A DNA stretch of 64,000 nt, from NCBI GenBank assembly GCA_037783545.1, contig JBBELK010000387.1:2046001-2110000 (forward strand). Reading direction: 5' to 3'. Of this stretch, positions 38,259 through 51,500 are shown in pieces (position 1 is the stretch's first letter; every line of letters starts with the position of its first letter). The stretch is from Henricia sp. BOLD:AAB3569 (lineage: Eukaryota > Echinodermata > Asteroidea > Spinulosida > Echinasteridae). Made by a program: the position numbers and the translations under genes. The notes under the pieces are model-generated. The model searched no databases and was not told where the DNA came from. It worked only from the letters and a program-made list of their open reading frames with translations.

Positions 38259-38779
38259 AAACATTTACCCTGAAAATTGTTTGCACATATTGTATTGTTC
38301 TTGCAGCATTTGAAATGCATTTGAAATGCATATGCGTATATTTGTTTTGCATAGATATTCTAGCACAATGTTTGGCGACAGCATACATCAAATTTGGACA
38401 AACCTGTGGTATTTAAAGGAGCATGTCCAGATCACGATTTAGAGCCCCCATTTTTTCCATGGGTGTTGAGATTTTGACACCATATCATTAGTCATATTTT
38501 TCTCATTACCATTCTAATATTTCGCGCTCTCAATCCGTATATTTTAAAGGATATCGTAAAAAAAGCACCGATGATTTGTAAACTCAATTATCCATTCCAT
38601 AAAGCAGTGCAGTGATTACATCAATCTTGTTGCTTCCACATCCAAATTGGAGATTGCAAATTTCCTGTTTTCTTCCCATGGATAGTATTTTGGGGAAGTA
38701 TTTTATACGATTGTTAGAGGTTAGTGGTTAGAACGAAATCCATTTTTTGGAAAAATCTGAACAAGCTCCTTTGAAGCCA

Positions 38780-39230
38780 CAGCCACACCAAGACAGTGGC
38801 TAACTACACAAACATACCAGTAGTTATAGCCACTGCCAATGCAATGGCAGTAGCCATAGCCACTGTCAAAGCCACAACTACACCAATAGCCAAGACAGTG
38901 GATATGGCCAACGTCAAAACTAGAACCACAGTGAACGCAAAAGCCACTAGGACAGACAATACGACAGTTACACCCAAAACCACGGCTGTGGCTAGGCTGA
39001 AAACCATGGTCCATGCCGTTGCCATTACTCCAGTTAAACCATTTCCCCAGAAATTATCATTGTAATTATAATCGTAATTATAGTCATGGTCGCTTCCGAG
39101 ACGCCAGTTATTCCGAGTCATGAGTAATACCATTGCAGCCACAGCCAAAACTGTAGCCGTTGTCAAAAGTAACGCCAACACGGGTCCTAAAATCAATCCA
39201 ACTTTCAGCCTCATGGCGTTATGTACAAAC
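38780..39230 (-). other. Degenerate repeat-like open stretch with a signal-peptide-like start
   Basis: On the minus strand a frame starting near 39214 reads MRLKVGLILGPVLALLLTTA, then a tyrosine/asparagine-rich DHDYNYDYNYNDNFWGNG, then hydrophobic residues. A +1 frame below it is rich in Gly, Cys and Tyr. The DNA from 38780 to 39010 is built of diverged GCCATAGCCACTGTC-type words, so the long frames may only reflect the repeat. A small secreted protein is possible but unproven. Confidence 0.25.
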
Positions 39231-39250
39231 GCAACCCAAAAGGGCTGCCG

Positions 39251-39256
39251 TTTATT
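39251..39256 (-). terminator. Candidate poly(A) signal for the SLCO gene
   Basis: AATAAA on the minus strand, about 55 nt after the stop codon, immediately preceded by ATTAAA. It implies a very short 3' UTR. Cleavage was not observed, so this is a positional call. Confidence 0.5.
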
Positions 39257-39308
39257 TTTAATCATATTGCACGCAATGAATGATTGATCTTGCTACGCAT
39301 CACGACAC

Positions 39309-39571
39309 TTACGCTTTCACGACACCTGCGCTTTCTGGAGCGTCCTCTTCCGTTCCCTTGGCCTCGGTCGATGGCGGTCGGTAGGTGAACAGCGCCCCCA
39401 GAAGGAAGAGAAGTGAACCGGTTTTGAGTGTTGCGGTCATAATCAAAGTGTAGGTACTGAATTTTTTGTTGTTATAGAGCCAGCAAATGCCCGAACCGTG
39501 GCAATCGTATTCCCATAAAATGCAGGCTTGATCGATGATAGCACCAAAAATTACTGGACCGGGCACCGTGC
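39309..39571 (-). CDS. SLCO4A1: SLCO4A1-like exon 9 (last helices and C-terminus)
   Basis: The acceptor is ACGCATTTGCAG. The exon reads GTVPGPVIFGAIIDQACILW, then GSGICWLYNNKKFS, then helix 12 and a short cytoplasmic tail ending GVVKA and TAA. GPVIFGxxID and CWLY are family motifs. The TAA stop lies inside a perfect donor-like GTAAGT, so read-on by splicing is conceivable but not shown. Confidence 0.92.
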
Positions 39572-42500
39572 CTGCAAATGCGTGAAAGAAAGGAAACCAT
39601 TTACATGGATGCCATTTTGTCTTTATGGATATGGGGCCAATTTCATGGCGTTGCTTAGCACAAAAAAAAAGGATTTATTTGCTTTATAAAATGGATTACA
39701 AGCCAAAATTATACACCAACTTGTGTTCTTCGCAAGAGTAGAAGAATACCTTTCAATACACGTCACTTACGATTTTGGCTGGCAATCCATTTTTGCAAAA
39801 TAAAGCAAACAAATCCTGTCCATAAAAACGAGAGCCAAAGGGAAAAAATACCGTACATGTTCGCCAGTTGAGACTTCATGCACTAAGTCTATAGAGCATG
39901 ACATAGTGTTTTCAAAGAAAAACTTGATATTTTCTCTTTGCTAAAATCATGTTTTCTAACAAAATTTACACTTTCTGGGGCATTATGTCATATTAGGAAG
40001 AATTAGTGGCAAACGTGTACGGTAGTTATACCAGCCAAAGTATGCCATTTTGATGCAAATGATTTTGCACGTCACCAAAATTTGGAAAGAATTGAGCAAT
40101 TGACTTCAGACCAAAACATATGAGACTAGCTGGCCGAGAAATGAAGTGTTTTCTCCTACTCATAAATTTTGGTTTTCTGTCAAAGCCGCACTTACTGATT
40201 CTTGTAAGTCATTTTAAAGAAAAAATATCAATGATCAACTTCTAAATTCTTACCCAAAAGTTTTTAAAGAAAAGCTCGTAACACTTCTAAATGTTGTAGA
40301 ATATTTACATATTAAAATAATTGGTAAGAGTTGAGAAGTTGACCAAGTTGTTTTCTTTCTTTAAAATTACTCATTAAAGGCACATGCTCGTCGGCAATGC
40401 GCGCACCAAATTCGTGCCACGAAATATGCAGCTCCGTGTAGCAAAGGCATTGGTAAATGCAGATCCGATAAGAAAAACAAAAAAATTTAGGAGTGAGAAA
40501 TCTTTAAGATTTTCTGAGAAAACACTTTAAAAGTTTGCAGCCAGTCTCATGAGTTTTGTACACAAGGTCTGAAGCCATGATCAACTTCTCAATTCTTTCC
40601 AAATAATTTACAAACAGACACGCCTAGCCTTAATGGTATCACAGTTGTGACAATATTCAAGAATTTATTGAACGACATAAGAGAGGACACCAAGGAATTG
40701 TTTAACTCTTACGATTATATTTCAATTCTTTTGCCCAGTTCCTTTTCTGAAAAAGGTAGCCGCTGGTTTTAGGCATGTAGTCAATGGCCTTATACAGTCA
40801 CCGAAAACCCTTGGTCAAGTGAAAATCCTAAGCCATTGAACTACAATAGGAATGTAACAATGCACAAAGGTAATGGTAGTGACCAATGTGATTTAGCTTG
40901 GACAAAATATACCCAACTATACCCAGCACGATGTGGCAAAGGGACTCCTCCCCAACTGCCCCAATACCTCAACACACTCTTCCCTTTTGTCACCAACACT
41001 CTCTAAAACCTGAAAGGAATTCCTTTAAAATTCCTTGGATGTTTGAGACCAATGGTAGGGGGATACCCTCTGCCACATATCGTGTTGCATATGGGACAAA
41101 ATGTGAGAAATGCTAGAAATTGAAGCAATGTATGCGCAGAATGAAGTGGAAACTGTCTGGAGAAGAACAAGCTTGAACACCCTATTGTCGCATTGTAACA
41201 TTTTGCAATTGTCAAAAAGAATTCCTAACATTCCTAAAATGGATGAAAGAAAAAATAGTTGTTCTCAACATATGCAGCACATGTGGCAGAGGGTATCTCC
41301 CCTACCATTGTTCCCCTACATTGTGTCTCAAACATCCAAGGAATTCCTTTCAGTTTTTAGGAGGGTGTTGGTGCGTTAAAGATAGTATACATGATTGGTA
41401 AACTGTTACAAATAGTTTTATCCCCCTGTGTGATTGAGGATATGCATTATTAAAACCAACCTGAGCAAAAACCAGCTCCGTACTTCGTCTAACTTTTGAG
41501 AAAACAGTCAAAAAAGGGTTTGCAGTCATTTCGCCCCAAAACCACTTCGCCCCGAACCACGGCCTGTGCACGAAGTGGTTTTGGGGTGAAGTGGCATTTG
41601 GGCGATGTAGTGTTTGGACGAAGTAATTTGGGGCGAAATGGCACTCGGGCGAAGTGGTTTGGGGAGAAATGGCTTTGGGGCGATTTGAATTTTCGTCTCA
41701 TGAGACCAAAACTAATTGTTTTACTCATTTCTCAAAGACTATAGCACTTCAGACAAAACCATTTTAGGGGAGGTTTTCTACGGTCATCACAGAATGTGCA
41801 ACCATGCATGTCCTCAAAGAAGGAAGAAACTGCCCTACAAGATGGCGGCATTTCTATACAGTCTATAGTTGTGACTGTCTGAAAAATAATGCAGTTTCTA
41901 AAGTGTAACAGTGCAATTATAGTGCAATTGTGTCTTGGTTGTGAAAAATGGGAGAAACTAACTTTGGAAAGGGAATTTTGGAGACAAAAGACGGATAGGG
42001 AAACTGGATAAATAAAATGATCTTTTACTGGACACATTTTTGTAAAACAACCTACCTAACGCTCGATAAAACAAGGACTGTACACCGAGTGCAAATGAGC
42101 GCTGTGAATGTGGAACGCATCTATAAATGACAAGAAATACATGAAATATGAATATGGAAATATGATCTGCTATTTTTTTGCGGAATGAATAATGAATATT
42201 AATCTTCATTAAGGGGAAAATAAAGACAAAAATATGGTAAAATTTAGACAGTGAAAATCCCAGCCTGGCCCAAGCCATCAGGCCTGATAACTTGCTACTG
42301 TCTGCCCTAAGGCCAGTCCAAAAGGTCTAGTAAGGCCCTGCCAGTGAAAAGCCCAGCCTGGCCCAAGCCATCAGGCCTGATATCTTGCTACTGTCTGCCC
42401 TAAGGCCAGTCCAAAAGGTCTAGTAAGGCCCTGCCAGTGAAAATCCCAGCCTGGCCCAAGCCATCAGGCCTGATATCTTGCTACTGTCTGCCCTAAGGCC

Positions 42501-45500
42501 AGTCCAAAAAGTCGGGTAAGGCCCTGCCAGTGAAAAGCCCAGCCTGGCCCAAGCCATCAGGCCTGATATCTTGCTACTGTCTGCCCTAAGGCCAGTCCAA
42601 AAGGTCTGGTAAGGCCCTGCCAGTGAAAATCCCAGCCTGGCCCAAGCCATCAGGCCTGATATCTTGCTACTGTCTGCCCTAAGGCCAGTCCAAAAGGTCT
42701 AGTAAGGCCCTGCCAGTGAAAATCCCAGCCTGGCCCAAGCCATCAGGCCTGATATCTTGCTACTGTCTGCCCTAGGCCAGTCCAAAAAGTCGGGTAAGGC
42801 CCTGCCAGTGAAAAGCCCAGCCTGGCTCAGGCCTGATATCTTGCTACTGTCTGCCCTAAGGCCAGTCCAAAAGGTCTGGTAAGGCCCTGCCAGTGATAAG
42901 CCCAGCCTGGCCCAAGCCATCAGGCCTGATGTCTTGCTACTGTCTGCCCTAAGGCCAGTCCAAAAGGTCTGGTATGGCCCTGCCAGTGAAAAGCCCAGCC
43001 TGGCCCAAGCCATCAGGCCTGATATTGTGCTACTGTCTGCCCTAAGGCCAGTCCAAAATGTCTGGTCAGGCCCTGTCAGTGAAAAGCTCAGCCTGGCCCA
43101 GGCCATCAGGCCTGATATCGTACCACTTGTCATTTGCATTATTCATGATCTAAAACAACAATGAAAAGTGATGACAATTTGACCGATGAGAGTGCAGTTT
43201 GCTCACGAATATGCGCATACATAATTATGAATTAATGAACAGAAATAATTTTCAGCTTACCTAAGAGTTGATGTGGTTGCTGGAACGACGGCCAAAATGG
43301 TAAAAAACTCCAAGCAAAACAGAAGAATGAGAAACAACAGTTGCCCCCCACAGTGAGTCGTGCACTTCCCAGATACGGCAACTGGTTCCCCTAGACTTAC
43401 ACTGTCGGGAACATCAATACAGCTACAGTTGGAATACAACTGCAATAAAACGTTTGGTGCAATTTTATATAATTAATTCAAGTAACAGGTCTCACCAGTT
43501 AGTACAAATTATCAACTAGCCACTGAGACCTGGGATCAATTTCAAAAAATTTAAGAAGAGTTCAACCTGTTCCTAATTCTCATACCAATGTCCCAAGATA
43601 AGAAGAGTGACCCTTCCTACGACGTGTCTTAGCGCTTTGTAAAATCGGCCCCGGTCATATAATTAAATCAAGTAACAGGTTTCGCCAGTTAGTACAAATT
43701 ATCAACTAGCCACTGAGACCTGGGATCAATTTCAAAAAAGTTAAGACGAGTTCAACGCGTCCTAATTCTCATACCAATGTCCCAAGATAAGAAGAGTGAC
43801 CCTTCCTACGACGTGTCTTAGCGCTTTGTGAAATCAGCCCCGGTCATATATTTAAATCGAGTAACAGGTCTAGCCAGTTAGTACAAATTATCAACTAGCC
43901 ACTTATACCCGAGATCGATTTCACAAAAGTTAAGACAAGTTCAATGCGTCCTGATTCTCATACCAACGTTCCAAGAGAAGAAGAGTGACCCTTCTTAAGA
44001 TGCATCTTAGCGCTTTGTGAAATCGGCCACTGGTATGTTTATGCTGCAAATTCCCTCCTTTTCTCAAAGTAACGCGCGTCAAATTTACACGCAAAAAGGC
44101 TCAGTGAGAATGAGCGATTTGTTTTTTTTTTAGTCGAAGGTCTGGGTGAAGGGTTTACTGTAATCACAAATTTGGTTTAATTTTAAAGTCACATCCCCGT
44201 GTCGTACCTTGGTTTTAGCCTCATGGTCAACAACGGTGTCCATACATCCAGCGTGACACGGCGAGTAGTACATGGTATTATCAACACCGCAGACTGGCTC
44301 AAACATGGTAGCACAGCGACATCCAGTATTACAGGATGACGACATATTGGATGTCATAGTTTCATCAAATGAACTGGAAGGGGAAAAAATGAATGACGTA
44401 ATAGAGACTTTAAAACGAAAGTCATTATGGCACAATTTTTTTCCACCGTCATTGTTGAAGGACAAGGCATTGTAACAGTGGATAAATGAAATTCCATAAA
44501 CGACTTCTTTTTACAATTTAAAAATGCAAATTTTGTGGGGTGTTATGGCCGAGCGGTCTAGTGCGTCGAACTTAAGTTCCTGTGCTAGTACTAGAATGTA
44601 GGTTCGATTCCGGGCCGCGACGGGTTGTGGCACCTGTGCCCTTGAGCAAGGCACTCAACCACACTTGCTCCCATTCCTGTAATTGGCGGTCCCTCCGCTG
44701 TTGGATGTGATAAATAAATAAATAAATAAAAAAATAAATAAAATAAGGTCACATGGAATTTGTACTCACAATAAGTTAGAGACATTGTGGGGTGTATGCA
44801 GATATTTTATTGAGGGTATGCATTCTGCTTGAATGATTTTGTATATGATTAGACAATTGTATCTGCATGACAGACACACCTTGTCACAGGAATAGGTGAA
44901 AACATCGGGAAAAAAAAAATTTCCAAAATTAACATACCAATATCCCTAACTTATCGCGAGTAGTTTAAATGTTTGTTCCCGTTGAATAAACGTTCATTAA
45001 AGGTTTTGTTGTGAAATGAAGTTATGTTGTTCCTTACTCATATAGCAATTGTCATTTTACCCCACCTCAGTTAAATAATGATTACTCAGTCATGCAGAAA
45101 GTGATTGACTTCAGTGGCAGATCTGGAGGGGGGTTGAGGGGGTTGCAACCCCACCCTTGAGCAGCGAACTAATAAAGTTCAATAAATAGAATATTCAGAA
45201 ATTGATTTTGTTTGCGTCGGGAAAACTGAATGTTAATTAAGGTTTGTTTTGCCTTTACCCAACGTAATTATTAGCACTGTATACTCGGTGCTTTCCCGAG
45301 ACACTATGAAAAACATCATAGCGTGCTCGGGTGGGACTCGAGCCCACGACCTCTTGCAAACAAGGCAGATGAATATTGCATCAAAAATCCCTTTCCTGAA
45401 ACCTTTTAAAAAGCCCCCATAGTGCCTTAGATTGCAGGAGAAAGCACCTAAATTTCAAAAATGTCCGGGCTCCCCCCTCGCAGGGCGTGTTTTCGGGACA

Positions 45501-48500
45501 CAGTAGGAGCCACAACCTTAACCAAAAGCCAAATCCATCCCTGGACTTGCAATTGGTATTTATGTTTAAAACTCATCTAAAGTGTATACTTATTCAATTA
45601 TCAAGCATATTTTCCATCTCTAGGTAATTCCCAAAATTAGGGGTCCAGAAGTGCGACATGCTTTTTAAGATTTCCAAGTGTTTTTAGTGATTGAAAGTGG
45701 TTTCCCAGTAAAAAAATATTATTTTTATTTCAACAAATACCACTTAAATTTAATGTTTGTGTGTAGATATGGCACCAAGGTTAATGCAAACTCATTCTAC
45801 AGCCAATTTTCATGGGTGTAGGTAACCCGGGACACCAAACTCCTATTCAATACCATGGAACAAATTATAAGCCTTTATGGTCTTTTGTTTTGAATATTTT
45901 TCAGGAATCAGAGAAAAAAATATTGAAGAAAATGATGCTGCCCCCTATAATCACAGGCCACAGTCCATTACTGAGAATTTGTGATCATGAGTGGTGATTT
46001 TTGAAGCAGAGAGTGTCGTACGTAACTGGGACACCAAAAATGTTGGACCCCTAATTTTGGGAATTACCCCTCTACAAAAAGTGGCAAATTTTTGATAAGT
46101 GGCATTATCCTGGAAAGTTGTCCAAAAGTAGGATAGGATGGTTCGTGGAAATATACTTTCAAACACATCAAAATAAACCACTGAAGATACACTTGCAGAC
46201 TTTCAAGCATAAATTTCTAATCAATTTTTGGGCATCATTTTTTTTTTTTTTACTTTTACTTTTGGCTTTGACAAAACGTATCTCTTAATCACCTGTTGTT
46301 GTATGCTACGGTAATGCCGGCAAAGTCCGGGTCCGGACAGCTGATGAAGAAACAGCCAATCAAAAACATGGAAACAGAGAGCGTGGACAGGCACAACCTG
46401 ATCATGCCCTTGAAGCGTAGATTGAAATGTTTGACCGCCCAGCCTCCGATGACGGACCCAAAGACTGCAGCTGGAATCACTGTTACTCCTGGTAAAATGA
46501 GAGAAGAAAATGACAAAGGACGCCCTCGTGTGACTGAAGCTAGGCCCCTGTGGTATATATGGCCTCATTTTCCATGCAGTGTAGACGTGGAACTAATATA
46601 TAGGACAGTGGCTTTGCACACTTTTCTGAAAGCACTGAAACAATTTTTTTAAATGTTTTCTCGGTATGTATATGAGGTACTGAGCTGACTTATACACAGG
46701 TTGGTTTTTATCATACACATCCTCAATCACACATGGAGATAACACCGTTTGTAACAGTTTACCAATCCTGTAATCTATCTAACATAGATGAGGTACTGAG
46801 CTGACTTATACACAGGTTGGTTTTTATCATACACATCCTCAATCACACATGGAGATAACACCGTTTGTAACAGTTTACCAATCCTGTAATCTATCTAACA
46901 TAGATGAGGTACTGAGCTGACTTATACACAGGTTGGTTTTTATCATACACATCCTCAATCACACATGGAGATAACACCGTTTGTAACAGTTTACCAATCA
47001 TGTAATCTATCTAACATAGATGAGGTACTGAGCTGACTTATACACAGGTTGGTTTTTATCATACACATCCTCAATCACACATGGAGATAACACCGTTTGT
47101 AACAGTTTACCAATCCTGTAATCTATCTAACATAGATGAGGTACTGAGCTGACTTATACACAGGTTGGTTTTTATCATACACATCCTCAATCACACATGG
47201 AGATAACACCGTTTGTAACAGTTTACCAATCCTGTAATCTATCTAACATAGATGAGGTACTGAGCTGACTTATACACAGGTTGGTTTTTATCATACACAT
47301 CCTCAATCACACATGGAGATAACGCCGTTTGTAACAGTTTTCCAATCCTGTAATCTATCTAACATAGATGAGGTACTGAGCTGACTTATACACAGGTTGG
47401 TTTTTATCATACACATCCTCAATCACACATGGAGATAACACCGTTTGTAACAGTTTACCAATCCTGTAATCTATCTAACATAGATGAGGTACTGAGCTGA
47501 CTTATACATGTAGGTTGGTTTTTATCATACACATCCTCAATCACACATGGAGATAACACCGTTTGTAACAGTTTACCAATCCTGTAATCTATCTAACATA
47601 GATGAGGTACTGAGCTGACTTATACATGTAGGTTGGTTTTTATCATACACATCCTCAATCACACATGGAGATAACACCGTTTGTAACAGTTTACCAATCC
47701 TGTAATCTATCTAACATAGATGAGGTACTGAGCTGACTTATACATGTAGGTTGGTTTTTATCATACACATCCTCAATCACACATGGAGATAACACCGTTT
47801 GTAACAGTTTACCAATCCTGTAATCTATCTAACATAGATGAGGTACTGAGCTGACTTATACACAGGTTGGTTTTTATCATACACATCCTCAATCACACAT
47901 GGAGATAACACCGTTTGTAACAGTTTACCAATCATGTAATCTATCTAACATAGATGAGGTACTGCATGAGCTGACTTATACACAGGTTGGTTTTTATCAT
48001 ACACATCCTCAATCACACATGGAGATAACACCGTTTGTAACAGTTTACCAATCCTGTAATCTATCTAACATAGATGAGGTACTGAGCTGACTTATACATG
48101 TAGGTTGGTTTTTATCATACACATCCTCAATCACACATGGAGATAACACCGTTTGTAACAGTTTACCAATCCTGTAATCTATCTAACATAGATGAGGTAC
48201 TGAGCTGACTTATACATGTAGGTTGGTTTTTATCATACACATCCTCAATCACACATGGAGATAACACCGTTTGTAACAGTTTACCAATCCTGTAATCTAT
48301 CTAACATAGATGAGGTACTGAGCTGACTTATACATGTAGGTTGGTTTTTATCATACACATCCTCAATCACACATGGAGATAACACCGTTTGTAACAGTTT
48401 ACCAATCCTGTAATCTATCTAACATAGATGAGGTACTGAGCTGACTTATACATGTAGGTTGGTTTTTATCATACACATCCTCAATCACACATGGAGATAA

Positions 48501-51500
48501 CACCGTTTGTAACAGTTTACCAATCCTGTAATCTATCTAACATAGATGAGGTACTGAGCTGACTTATACATGTAGGTTGGTTTTTATCATACACATCCTC
48601 AATCACACATGGAGATAACACCGTTTGTAACAGTTTACCAATCATGTAATCTATCTAATGTATATGAGGTACTGAGCTGACTTATACACAGGTTGGTTTT
48701 TATCATACACATCCTCAATCACACATGGAGATAACACCGTTTGTAACAGTTTACCAATCATGTAATCTATCTAATGTATATGAGGTACTGAGCTGACTTA
48801 TACACAGGTTGGTTTTTATCATACACATCCTCAATCACACATGGAGATAACACCGTTTGTAACAGTTTACCAATCATGTAATCTATCTAATGTATATGAG
48901 GTACTGAGCTGACTTATACACAGGTTGGTTTTTATCATACACATCCTCAATCACACATGGAGATAACACCGTTTGTAACAGTTTACCAATCATGTAATCT
49001 ATCTAATGTATATGAGGTACTGAGCTGACTTATACACAGGTTGGTTTTTATCATACACATCCTCAATCACACATGGAGATAACGCCGTTTGTAACAGTTT
49101 ACCAATCCTGTAATCTATCTAACATAGATGAGGTACTGAGCTGACTTATACATGTAGGTTGGTTTTTATCATACACATCCTCAATCACACATGGAGATAA
49201 CACCGTTTGTAACAGTTTACCAATCCTGTAATCTATCTAACATAGATGAGGTACTGAGCTGACTTATACATGTAGGTTGGTTTTTATCATACACATCCTC
49301 AATCACACATGGAGATAACACCGTTTGTAACAGTTTACCAATCATGTAATCTATCTAATGTATATGAGGTACTGAGCTGACTTATACACAGGTTGGTTTT
49401 TATCATACACATCCTCAATCACACATGGAGATAACACCGTTTGTAACAGTTTACCAATCATGTAATCTATCTAATGTATATGAGGTACTGAGCTGACTTA
49501 TACACAGGTTGGTTTTTATCATACACATCCTCAATCACACATGGAGATAACACCGTTTGTAACAGTTTACCAATCATGTAATCTATCTAATGTATATGAG
49601 GTACTGAGCTGACTTATACACAGGTTGGTTTTTATCATACACATCCTCAATCACACATGGAGATAACGCCGTTTGTAACAGTTTACCAATCCTGTAATCT
49701 ATCTAATGTAGATGAGGTACTGAGCTGACTTATACATGTAGGTTGGTTTTTATCATACACATCCTCAATCACACATGGAGATAACACCGTTTGTAACAGT
49801 TTACCAATCCTGTAATCTATCTAATGTATATGAGGTACTGAGCTGACTTATACATGTAGGTTGGTTTTTATCATACACATCCTCAATCACACATGGAGAT
49901 AACACCGTTTGTAACAGTTTACCAATCCTGTAATCTATCTAACATAGATGAGGTACTGAGCTGACTTATACACAGGTTGGTTTTTATCATACACATCCTC
50001 AATCACACATAGAGATAACGCCGTTTGTAACAGTTTACCAATCATGTAATCTATCTAACATAGATGAGGTACTGAGCTGACTTATACACAGGTTGGTTTT
50101 TATCATACACATCCTCAATCACACATGGAGATAACAAAGAAACAAAACCCATTGTGTTAAAAAAAAGGTGCAACTTCTACATTATTGTACATGTGCAACG
50201 AAAAAGATGACCCATTGAAAAGTGGATACAAACTTTGCAAGGAATGACAATTGTGACGATGCCTTGGAGTATGGATGCCACCATTTTGTCCAAAAACTGG
50301 CTCTTCGTATTTTGTTGATATAATTTTGGAATACTGAAATTCAGTGGATTTTAGAATACAGAGAAACTTGACAATTTTGACAACTACAAATTCAGTGAGC
50401 TGGAAATCAGTTTAAAACTTTTGGAGGATTTTGAAGGAATTTGAAGGATTGAGGTTACAGGTTAGCCCAAAGATATAAGACACCAATCTTACCAATGACG
50501 ATGGACGCCGTTCCAGGACTCAAACTAAACTGCGACTCCAGAAATTTGGGAGCAAAGACGGCGAAGCTTGAGAGAATGAACCACTCTGTGCACGACGACG
50601 CTGATATAAACATAAACGGCTTATTCTTGATGAGAACGTGCACCGACTTGGGAAAATCCCGCAGGGTGTTACCGAATCCTGCACGAGCCGAGAACTCATG
50701 ACCGCTGTGGCACTCGGAAACTCTTAGCTTTGCTAGTTTCTTCTGACCTGTTTTTAAAAAAAATGGTGTGTGTTGAGGGCGGAGGGAGACAACATTGGGA
50801 ATAAGGGGTCACCCAAAGTTGTCAACATTTTCACGGTTCTACTTATCAACATTGTTTGTCACTACCGTGAAATGTCAACATTTTCCAGTGCATGTTAAGC
50901 CCTACGCAGTCCTCGACCCCCTCCCCCTTCCTACGCTTTGTAAAACCGTGAAAATGTTGACAACTTTGGACAGCCCCTAAAGCATATATTGTGCACAAAA
51001 CTACCACACAAGGTGCTCACATTACCCCTGGTCACTGGGCTCAATTAGACCATGTTTACACTGGTCCTGAGCTCGGGATCAAGATTGATCCCCTGATAAG
51101 AATGTGTCAGTGTTAACCGCAATGATCATGAGTGCCGCGTTTACATTCTGCAGTTGATCTTGAGCGCGGTGCCAGAAGTTGCAGTCAAAGGTCATGCTCT
51201 ACGTGTGTACTGATCAACGTTTGCATGGGTTGTGCATGTACAGTGTACAAGGCTACTTTAATTTTGCGGGCTTTCCCCCCACTACAGCTGTGGAGTGGAT
51301 GCGGCAGGATGCGGTAAAGATTAATTGCTTATCTGACTGCAAACTGAGTTTGGGATCGAAACCTTCGCCAATGCGAGACCAAAATCTCAGGGTCTGATCC
51401 GGGGGTGCCAATTTGGTCCCGAGAGCATTTACACTCGGTTTGTGATCCAGAGCTGATCGGTGTTCGATCCTGAGCTCCGGATCAAGTGTAAACAGGGTGT

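Noticed and set aside
38796..39065. Plus-strand frame rich in Ala/Thr
   Set aside because: Low-complexity reading of the degenerate GCCATAGCCACTGTC-like repeat.
40860..41380. Small protein-coding exon in the SLCO intron
   Set aside because: The sequence is the CACCAACAC inverted-repeat element, and exons 8 and 9 already join in phase.
42420..43139. Minus-strand frames of repeated GLMAWARLGFSLAGP
   Set aside because: Driven by a 93-bp period divisible by three in an intron. There are no splice-bounded ends and no family match.
46671..50135. Evenly spaced repeats suggesting a CRISPR array
   Set aside because: The whole 116-118 bp unit is repeated; there are no unique spacers and no cas genes, and the DNA is animal.
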